Below are positions 46,971-57,300 of a DNA stretch of 64,000 nt, one piece after another (position 1 is the first letter of the stretch; every line of letters begins with the position of its first letter). The stretch spans positions 1 to 64,000 of IMG/VR virus record IMGVR_UViG_3300032046_005540. One strand, given 5' to 3'. Source of the stretch: a virus. A program made the translations under genes and the position numbers. Under the pieces are notes generated by a model. The model was not told the origin of the DNA, did no database searches, and worked only from the letters and a program-made list of their open reading frames with translations.

Positions 46971-48335
46971 TTACTTTTCTAAAATTTCATTTGCTTGTTC
47001 AACTAAAGGTTTGTCAATGTCATAAATATAAGGATTTTTTGTTTCTGGAGCATCTTGTAAATTAAGATGATATCTCCAACTTAAACCTTTTCTTTCATGA
47101 ACTCCAGCAAAAATTTGTTTAGCATCAGAAGATAAAAATAATTTACCAATCGAATATTCATCTCCTCCAATAACACTTCCATTTAAAACAATTTCCCCTT
47201 TTATTTTATCTAAAGTTCCAGCATTATGAAAATGCCCTAAACAAACATAATCAACTTTTATTTTCCTTGAATAAAACAATTCTTGAAATCGTGAAACCAT
47301 TCTTTGAATCCCATACCATGGAATTCCCGCCCAAGAATGTATATTATCTCCATGTAAAAATAAAAATGTTTTCCCTGAAATTTCTTTTAAAGACCAAAAA
47401 CTTTTAGGTAAATTAAACTTAATATTTTTTTGATTTCTTAAAAGTAAACTTAACATTATATAAGTAACATAATCCCAATTTACATATCTATTTTTATAAC
47501 GAATTTCTTTAGTCATTCTCCCATGATTCCCTACAACCCCAACAAATTCAATTTCTGGAAATACTTGGGCTAATTCTAACATAAATTGAGCAACTACCAA
47601 AGCAGTTCCCGAAGTCCATTCTATAGGAGTATTTTCAGCAGTTTCAACCAGTTCTCCATGAATTAATCCAGTTACAAAATCTCCTAAACCTCCTATTACA
47701 AGTTTTGGAAACTCATATCCACGAAGCTTATTTTGAGATATATCCATAATAGATTCGGCTAAATATTTTAATCTATTTTTCATTATTTCAAAGTTATAAG
47801 AATTGAATCCTCCAGTTTCATCTGCACGAACTACTTCTCCACTATGCAAATCAGATAAAAGTAATAAAGCAGTTTCTTTCGTTCTTTCAACTTTAAAAGA
47901 TTTTAAGGTAGGAACTTTTACAGTAGGTAAAGCAGAAATAGTTTGATGTAAAACATTTAAAATACTTTCTTGAAGATTTGAAGTTTTATTAGCAACAATA
48001 TATTTTCTTTGAACAATTTCTAATTGTGTTTTTAATCTTTGAATTTCTCTATCTTTTGTAACAATAATATCAATTTTTTCTGGAGGAGTTTCAACAACTT
48101 CTTTTTCGATTATCTTTTGTAATTCTTCACGGGCTTCTTTTGACTTCTTAGATTCACAATTAGCATATGAAATACCTAAACGGCCTAATTTATTAGTGAG
48201 GGAAATTAAAGTTCTGTTGTTTCCAAATTTCTTATTTAAATCAGTAATAAAATCTAATGGATGAACTTTTTCACTAATTTTTTGCTTTGCAAAATTAACT
48301 TCTTCAGAGGTCCAATCAAATGACTTATTTATCAT
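46971..48335 (-). CDS. Calcineurin-like metallophosphoesterase with N-terminal HTH
   Basis: 454 aa. The metallophosphatase motifs occur in order: DLHSG (162-166), GDF (218-220), GNHGR (269-273), HGD (328-330) and GHFH (367-370). Residues 1-55 form a Myb/SANT-like helical domain (WTSEEVNFAKQKISEK) and residues 90-125 a coiled coil. A nuclease or phosphodiesterase acting on nucleic acid is likely; phage DNA-associated phosphoesterases of this layout are common near packaging genes. AGGAGG precedes the ATG. Confidence 0.87.
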   Translation of the reverse strand: MINKSFDWTSEEVNFAKQKISEKVHPLDFITDLNKKFGNNRTLISLTNKLGRLGISYANCESKKSKEAREELQKIIEKEVVETPPEKIDIIVTKDREIQRLKTQLEIVQRKYIVANKTSNLQESILNVLHQTISALPTVKVPTLKSFKVERTKETALLLLSDLHSGEVVRADETGGFNSYNFEIMKNRLKYLAESIMDISQNKLRGYEFPKLVIGGLGDFVTGLIHGELVETAENTPIEWTSGTALVVAQFMLELAQVFPEIEFVGVVGNHGRMTKEIRYKNRYVNWDYVTYIMLSLLLRNQKNIKFNLPKSFWSLKEISGKTFLFLHGDNIHSWAGIPWYGIQRMVSRFQELFYSRKIKVDYVCLGHFHNAGTLDKIKGEIVLNGSVIGGDEYSIGKLFLSSDAKQIFAGVHERKGLSWRYHLNLQDAPETKNPYIYDIDKPLVEQANEILEK

Positions 48336-48394
48336 TTATTTACCTCCTTTTTTCAGCTTTCATAATAAAATACAAAAGTTTACAATGAAAATAA

Positions 48395-51300
48395 CTAAAT
48401 TTGTTTTATCTCTCCCCCTTCTGCTCCATATGGAATACTAAAATCTGGAAAAATCAATTCTTTTGTAGGTTTATATTTTTTTAGTCTATTTGACTCGCCC
48501 CAAGGATCATCTTCAACTGTTCCTTCAATCTCAGCCTGAGCTGGTTCAGAAGGATAACCAGGCCCTTGATCTTCCCTCAAAAGCAATGAAGGGCTGTTAT
48601 AATTTTTTGTTGTAGGTTGACCTTCAAAACTTAATTTTGTTGTAGAACCCATAATTTCTTGAACTTTACCAAGAGGAAAATGTTCATCTTCAGGTGTATA
48701 TGCTTCTAATTCAGTTATAGTAGGATCTAAATCCAATGTAGTAATTAATTCAGGCACATAATACACAAAATTTCCAAGTTTTCCTGAATCTTTTAACCAC
48801 CCAATAAAATTTTTTCCGTAGTATCCCCTTTCAATATCATCAAACTTTTTTCCGGCAGATGGAAGATTAATTGTTTCAAACCACTGCACATGAGAATCCC
48901 AATCTACAGATTTTGCAGGAGGAGTTATATAAACCTTTCCTTCATATACAGCCCACAACCCACCTTCGTTTTCAAAAAATGCTTTCTTTCTTAAACTCAA
49001 CGAAGCTAAATCAATATGAGGATCTAAATTATGTTCTACGATTGAATCATTTTTATCATGTCTTGGAGGATTTGTTCTTCTTAATTTTTTATTATCTGTT
49101 TTATCTTGACTAACCCAATTTTCAGGAATTTCTGAAACATTATCAGTTAAAAATGAGATTTTTCTCATTGCTAACTTCGGTTCCCAAATAACATCTTCAT
49201 CATTATTCAAAATATACTTTATATTTTCTGGGGAAATAACTTCAGTAGAAATATACCAATCAGTCATTCCTTGCCATTCCATATATTTATTACCAAGATC
49301 TAATAATTGTTCTTTCGTTGGATTATCAATTCCTTGAGCTTCTGCTAATCCTTCCCCATACCACATAATTGTATCAGGAGCGTATTGATTTAAAAGTTCT
49401 GCAAAATTTTGTATTGTAGCACTACTTACAATAACATAAATTGAATCTGGAGAACCTTTTCCTCCATCGCTTCTATAAAGTTCCCTAGGTTCATACAAAG
49501 TAAACATTATAAAATGAGGATACCCAGGAATATTTTTAAAAAAAGGCCCTGGCTCTGTTACAAAAGAAGGATCAAGTCCTTTTTGTAAAATACTTTCTAA
49601 ATTCCTTTTTGAAGTTTCATGAGAAAATAATTTTTGTGAGGTTTTTCTCATACTTAATTTAGGAATCAAAACATCCTCTAATTCTTTTGTTTCTTCTTCA
49701 GTAACTTGATCATCTTTTATTATATGTTTAATCTTTCTCAAAATATCTAAATATCTATATCTTTCAATTAACTTAAAAAGAATATTCCCAGGAGTCCAAT
49801 TTTTGCTTAAACCTTTCTCAATTGGTTCTTGCCCGTCATAAAATGCTTTATTTCTTTCCTCATGTATTTGTTCATTTTCTTTTTGTAACTGCTTTAAACC
49901 TTGTTCAATATCTTCTAACTTTTTTTCTACCAACTTTTGAATATCCTCTTTATCTCCTTCATAAGAACTTACCAATTCTTTTAAAATATTATAATCAATT
50001 AAGTCTCTTTTAGTTTTACCTAACTCTTCATCCAGCTTTTTCATAATATTTTCAGCTTTATCTTGTAACAACTTAATTTTGTCACTAACATCCAAGTTTT
50101 CCGGCATTTTCTGTGGTGAAACGATCCACTTATCATTTAGTATATCATAAGCCTCTTCACCCTGTGTCAATACACTTTCTTTGGCTGACAATATATAATA
50201 TGTAAGAGGATGTGAGGTTCCTGGTAATTTTTCTTTATTTAAAGTGTTCCAAAACACTTTTAGCAGTTCTTTTTGCATTTCTTCGTTGTCATCCTTTGCT
50301 TTATTTAGATTGTTCTCTTTATAAATATCCCAATCTACTTCAACATGAATGTCAATATCAGAAGTCTTTAGGTATCTATAAGTTGCAGTTGATCCAGTAT
50401 AATAAAATCCTTTACACCAAAGTTCTGGATTATTTATTCCTACTTCTCTCAAATAATCAATAAACCTTTTTATAATAAGGGTTTTAACATCTTTTTTTAA
50501 TTTTGGAAGGTCTCCAGATAAATCCCACATTTCTGGATCTAAATGTTTTTGAGGGTAATCGAGAATAGATGCTTTTTTATTAAACAAATACTCAGTTTGA
50601 GAAAAAATAGTTTCAAACAATTTTTCAGCTTCTTCCTCCAAATTTGGATTAACCATATTCATAACTATATGAGGTTCTCCTGTTATAAAATGGTCATGTA
50701 TAAAACTAATGATATTATCAATAGATATCATAATATTTTCATCAGTAACTGCAAACTCTAATTCTCGTATATCATCTTCAACTATAATAATACTTTCTTC
50801 GACGTCTTTATCTTCTTCAATACCTTCATACTCTTTCTTCATGTGTTCTAACAGTTTTTGTAAATTCTCAATAAAATCATATTGAATTTCAACTAATAAA
50901 TCATGATCATAAACTCCAGGAGTTTTTAATTGTTGTTTATAAAGCTTGCGAATATTACCTATATTAATAAATGCTTTCTTCCTCAAACTCAACGAAGCTG
51001 TCATTGTTTGTTCAGAGGTAGGATTATCTCCCCAAAGCCAAGGATCTCTATTTATTTTTACTTTTCCAGGAAACTTAATATCAAACCCTTGATCCGGTTG
51101 TCTTTCAAGCCATTTATCTTTTCCTTGAAAATATACTTCTCCTTCAGGATGTTCTCCTTGTTGACCTTGAAGAGGTTCATTCGGAGTTGGTTCAGAAACA
51201 GTAGATGCTGGTTTTTTCATTCTTAAATTTAAACTTTCTATAGGTTCTTTTTCTCCAATACTTTCTATAGTATTATAAATTTCATCAAAATCTCCTTGAA

Positions 51301-54300
51301 ACCAACCAAAGCTATAAGTTAAATGCGCTTGATGAATAATTTGATCAATAGCAATTATTTTTTCAGGCAAAGACTTAGTAAGAACTATTTCCATTTCGTG
51401 TATAAAATCATTCATATCATCTTCATAGCCTTCTCTATACATTTTAGGTAGGTCTTCGGGTATATCAGGGTCATTCCAAATACGAATTTTCTCCTGTTCC
51501 ATACCGTATATCAACTTAGTAATGACGTTATCTACAAATTCGTCTGTTAATAAACCTTTTCTTTCTAATTTATAAAATCGTTTAAGTTCTTGAATAGATA
51601 ATTTGTTAGAATCAGAAATATCTTGTGCTATTTTTTCTTTTTTCTTTTTTCGAGGCCAAGAATGAGGATAATCTAAAGATTTAAGAATTGGATTAGGAAC
51701 CGAAAATAGTTTTCTTAAATAATTAAATGTTTTTGTAATTAAATTTGAAGTTTCTTTTTCTTTTTTCATAGCTAAAGTTGTAATACCTTGAGTATAATCT
51801 AACATTTGAACCATTGCATCTGGAGGAAAATTCAAAGCGTTTTTTAGTTCTTCTAAATGATCATAAAATTCATTATAATCCCCCATTCCATACCAAACTA
51901 TTCTTTTTTCTTCTGGTTTAAAATCTTTACTACCAAACGCATAATCATAAAAATATCCTCTAACTATATTATCAAATACTTCTCCAGCTGAAGGAAGACC
52001 AATTTCTTCAAACCAATTCGGATGTCTTTTTCCAGGACTATAAGTTATATAAACATTTCCTTTATATATTGCCCAAGAACTTTCATTAGAAATAGGTTCG
52101 TCATAAATAAATGTTTCTGCTTTCTTTCTTAAATTTAATGAACTGCTAATTTTTAAATTACTTAATTCATCAAGAAATGTAGACCCTTCAGAGATAGGCC
52201 CCCAAACATCTTTTTTAGCAGGGCCATATTCAAAGTAACCAGAAATAAGATGTTGTGCATAGACATCATACATATGAGATGTATGAATAACAGTATCTAT
52301 AGCAACCATCTTTTCCTGAGGAGTTTTCGCTTTTTCTAAAACTGAAATAAGTCCACGAGTAACCTGAGACCAATCTATACTCGTTAAACTATCCAATGGA
52401 TGTTTTTCTTCCCAATTAGCTAATTCCAAAAGATTTTGTATAAACTTCGAAATAATTTCATCCATTAATTCTTCATCGTAAATGCCTTTAGCTTCCTGCC
52501 TATACAACCTAAATAATTCTTGTTTAGTTGTTAGAGGTGTAGGAAAATCTTCTTCATCATTTTGAGCTGTTTTTCTTAACTGTAAACTACTTAATTTTAT
52601 TTCTTTTTCCCATCCATGAGGTAATCCTTCAATTTGATATTCATGTGTTTTAGCTTCTTCTAGACTTAACAATAAAGTACTTTGGCAAATATCACAATTA
52701 ACCATTATAATTTTTTCATCTCCAAATTCTTGAAAACCTATAAAAGTATATGTAGGAATTTTATTATGAATTTCTTTATATTTATATTCATGACTTTCAA
52801 TACCTGCTTTTTTTCTCAAATTTAAAGAAACTTTTTCAAATGGTATTAACTCTTCAAAATATGGATCTCTAACTGAAATTTCTGTATCAGGTTTTAATTT
52901 AAGGACACTTAATAGTTTTGGTAAATTATCACTAAACTCTTCAAATGTTCCTGTATCTTTATACCATATCAGCCAATTATTACCATACCAAATTCCTCGA
53001 GGAGCAGAATCAAACGCAGTTCCTCCTGTAGGTAATCCTATTTCTTCAAACCAAGTTTCATGATGTTTGTATTCTTTAGTTGTTTTATATATTTCGCCAT
53101 TATAAATTGCCCAAAGGCCATCAGCATTTGCTTTCTTTCTCATACCTAACACTAATGCATTAGGTTCTTTAGATTCTAAAATTCCTAAAATAATTTCTGA
53201 AAATCTTTCAATTTCCCAAGTGCTTAATTCCGGATAATGATTTAAAACATAATTATAAATATTTTCATAAATTTTTGGTAATTCTAAATTTTCTTTAAAA
53301 TGGTTCAATGTTCTATTAATAACTTCTGAATCTAAAGTTGCTTTTTTCTTCATACTTAACTTTGTTCCCATTCCTTCATAAGCTAAAATAGAATTTGCAA
53401 TATATTTTTGTAAATCTAACAAATTATTAATTCTATTAACATTATTTATGATTGTTTGTTTATCCTCTTCAGCAATTTGAGAATTTTCAACTCTATTTAA
53501 AACTATATTTTTTGCTTCTGTTAAATCTAAAGCTTTCCAAACATCTTGTGCAATATCTTCTAAAATAGATATAATAGGACCTTTGTATTTTTTTGGTTTT
53601 CCTCCAAACTTTAAAGATGTTAGCATACCAAAATCTTCTTTCAACTGATCTAAAATAGCAAGGGCAATAAAAACACTTCTATCCGAAAAAACTTTCAAAT
53701 CTTCTTCTAAATGTTTTGTCAAATCAAGTATAAATGGTTTTTCATTAAATAAATTTTCATAAATCTCTTCAGCATTATGTAAATGTTCAAATTGTTTTAC
53801 AAAATCCTTAATAAATATTTCTTCTTCAGGAGTTAAATTTTGTTGAGATTGTTTTCTCATACTTAATTTTTCAACTACTTTTTGTTTTTGAGTCAATTTA
53901 GGAGCTAATTTAAGTTTACCTTGTTCTTGTAAAAAATCAATTAGATTACTCCAAACTTCATCAACTTTTTTTGATTTTTCAAGCGTTAATCCTTCTTCAC
54001 TTGTTCTATCAAGATATTCGTCATAATCCATTTTTAAATGCCAAATTATTGGAAAATCGACATGCATCATATTTATAGTATTATCAATAACAATCATTTT
54101 TGAATTAATATCAAAAGCATTATTTAATTCTTCCCAACGTTGTTTCATTTCTTCAATAACTTGTAATTCTCCTTCTTCTTTTCGAATATTCTCAGGATCT
54201 ATACCTTCATACCATTCAAAATAATCTTCAAAAAAGAACATCAAATCTCGAATAATTCTATCTGTTAAATTATCTAATTTTCTTTCAGTTTGCTGAAACT

Positions 54301-57300
54301 GATTAAATTCTGCCTCAGTTAAAGTTCCTTCATTATATTTTTGTTCTAATTCTCTATATCGTAATTCAAGTTCATAAACTGTTTTTAATTCACTAGGAGT
54401 AATAACTGCTTCTTTTCTCATTACTAAAGTCTTACTCCCAAATGGTTTTTTCAATGTTCTAGGTTTTGTATATTCTTTCCAAACCTCATTAACTAATTGT
54501 TGCCAAAAAGGTTTTTCTTCTTTTTCTTCTATTTTCTCTTTAGGTTCTCCAAGAATAGTAGGAGTAGGAGCAAATGCTATTTCAGGTTCTTCTTCTGTAG
54601 GAATTTTTTCTTCTAACTCTTCTTCTTCAATTGTAAATTTAGGCTCTTCAACAGGAGTTGGAATTTCTTTAAGAACTTCTTTTGGCTCTTCTACTTTAAT
54701 AAGTTCTTTTTTAGGTTCTTCTATTTTTTCTTCAAGTTTTTCAACTGGAATTTCTTTTTTAATTTCTTTTTCTGGCTTTTTTATTTTCAACTCATCTTCT
54801 GCAAACGGAGCAGTAAATCCAGGTTTAAATACATTAACTAAATCGTCAGCAACATTAGTTACTTCTTTAATTTCAATATTATACAATCCTTCTTCAGCTT
54901 TTCCTTTTATAATCCCTTTACCTTTTAGAACACCTCCAGGACTTTTTCGAGTTGCACCAAAATATCTTGTAGTATCAAATTCAACTTCATCTCCAGGTTT
55001 AAATTCTGTTTGAGCAATTCTTTTTAAATTTAAACTGCTAACTTTTAAATTGCTTAATTCCTCAAAAAAAAGATCATTTGACTTTATATCTGTTATCAAA
55101 TACTCTCCATATACACCAAATTCATGAGCTGTGTTTATTACTCTATCTATTGCAATCATTTTCTCTTGAGGAGTTGTTGCTTGTTGTAATATCTGAAGCA
55201 TTTTCTTTTCATCATTTATTATATTGTGTATAATTTGTTCATCCTCTGCTCCCTTTGAAAGTTTCAAATCTTTTTCATCAAATTTAATTAACCCTTCTAT
55301 AGTATTTATAAAATCAACAATAATCTGATCCATTAATTCTTCATCATAAATACCTTTTGCTTCTTGTTTATAAAGTCTTTTTAGTTGTTGTTTAGTCGTT
55401 TGTGATTCAAATTGAGCAGATTTTTCAAACCTAAGTTTTAGTTGTTGGGGGATAATAAATTGCTCTTCTATATTCTTTCTTATAGTTTCTTTTAAACTTT
55501 TTCCATATATTAATTCAAAAGGTTTTTGAAAAGCTTTATATTTACCCTCTTGTTCTTCTTTTGATTTTTCTTTTTTAAATCTTAAATTTTCAATAAATTC
55601 AGGAGATGGAGAAAAAAGATCAGGCTGCAAAAGTTCTTCTTGTTCAATTATAACCTTCTTATGACCAATGCGTTTAGGATTAAGATAATCTACATAAAAC
55701 TCAACATTAGGGCCAAGTTCTAAAGCAACAACCAGAGCATCTAAATTATTATTATACTCCTCAATTGTTCCTGTATTCTTATACCAAAAAACCTGATTAT
55801 TATTTTCAAGACGGCCCCGCGTGATGCGGTCAAAATATACACCACTCATAGGCCATCCCAAATCTTGAAACCATCCAGCATGATCTTCTCGATCATTCCA
55901 GTTGACTACTACTTGTCCTTCATAAATAGCCCATAAAGCACGACCATTACGTTTTGTAGTTTCTTTTCTCATACTTAGTTTATTTGCTACTATACCTCTA
56001 CTAATTACTTCTTTAGCTTGTTCTACTTCTTCTACTGTTACATCTGTTTTCTTACCACTTGCTATATCCCAGATTTCATCTTCAGTGTATTTTTGGAGTA
56101 GAGCGGAAAATGGAACTTTAACCCAAGGAACTCCAATTTCTTCAAGTTTTAAATCTTTTACAAGATTTTCAACTGGTTCTTTATAAAAACTCCTATACCA
56201 TTCTCCCAAAGCTTCTCCTATTTTTTCAGATGCTAATTTTTCAGTAAATGTTCCTAATCCATATTCATCAGTAACATAAACTTTCCACTGCTCAATAAAA
56301 GAAGAAGGAAACCTTCTCATATTATCCAAAATCAAACCATTTACTAAATGTTCACTCACATCTACATTTGAGGCAATATTATATATAAAAAGTCTTATAT
56401 CTCCAAGATTAGTTATTTTGAATTTATTAAGTTTTTCTAAAATATATTCAACACTTTGTGCTTTCTTTCTCATATTTAACTTAGATGCAAATTCTTTCAA
56501 TTCTTTTAATCTTTTTTTAGCTTCATCCCTTACAAAATCTTCTTTATCTTTAACCAATTCAGTTAATGTCTCAAAAAGAGTATTTTTGTTTTTAGCAACT
56601 TCCCAACGAATTCCTGGATCTTCATCTTTTGCTAACTCCACTAAAGTTTCAGGAGGAGTTCTTGGATTACTTGCTAACCTACTTTTTTCAAGCCCAGTTA
56701 AATATTTTTCCGGAGCTTCTACAACTTCTTGACCTTTTAATTGTAAATCTTCAATTACAAACTTTTGAATATCAGAAGAAAGATAAGGTAGGAGTTGTTC
56801 AAGAGTAGTTCCTGCTTTTATTTCTAATACCTCAGCAATCCATTTTTTTGTTTCTGGAAAATCTTCTAATAATAAACCTGTATTATGTTGAATATCATTT
56901 ATATGATCAATTATAGTTATGAGTTGATTAGTATCAGAAGTATTGATAAGTTGAATTAAAGATTCAGTTATATGACCCCAAGGAAGAACCTTGCGTTTCA
57001 TCCATTTGTTCCATTTTCCCTCATTCCATATTCGACTAACTTGTTCAAGAGGCAAATTTTTCAATTCTCCAAGATTCTTTATATTAAATTCTTTTTTCCA
57101 TTTATTCCAATCTAATAAACAAACACTGACTCCTCTACACGCATATACCAACGCTTTATATATACTTTTTGTAATTAAAGGAGCATATTCTTCTTTTACT
57201 TGTTGAACAATCATATCTTTATATTGAGAAGCATAAGGATTTTGTTCTAAATATTGATCCGAAAGGAGACTAACACCATAAAAATCATAAAATAGTTGTT

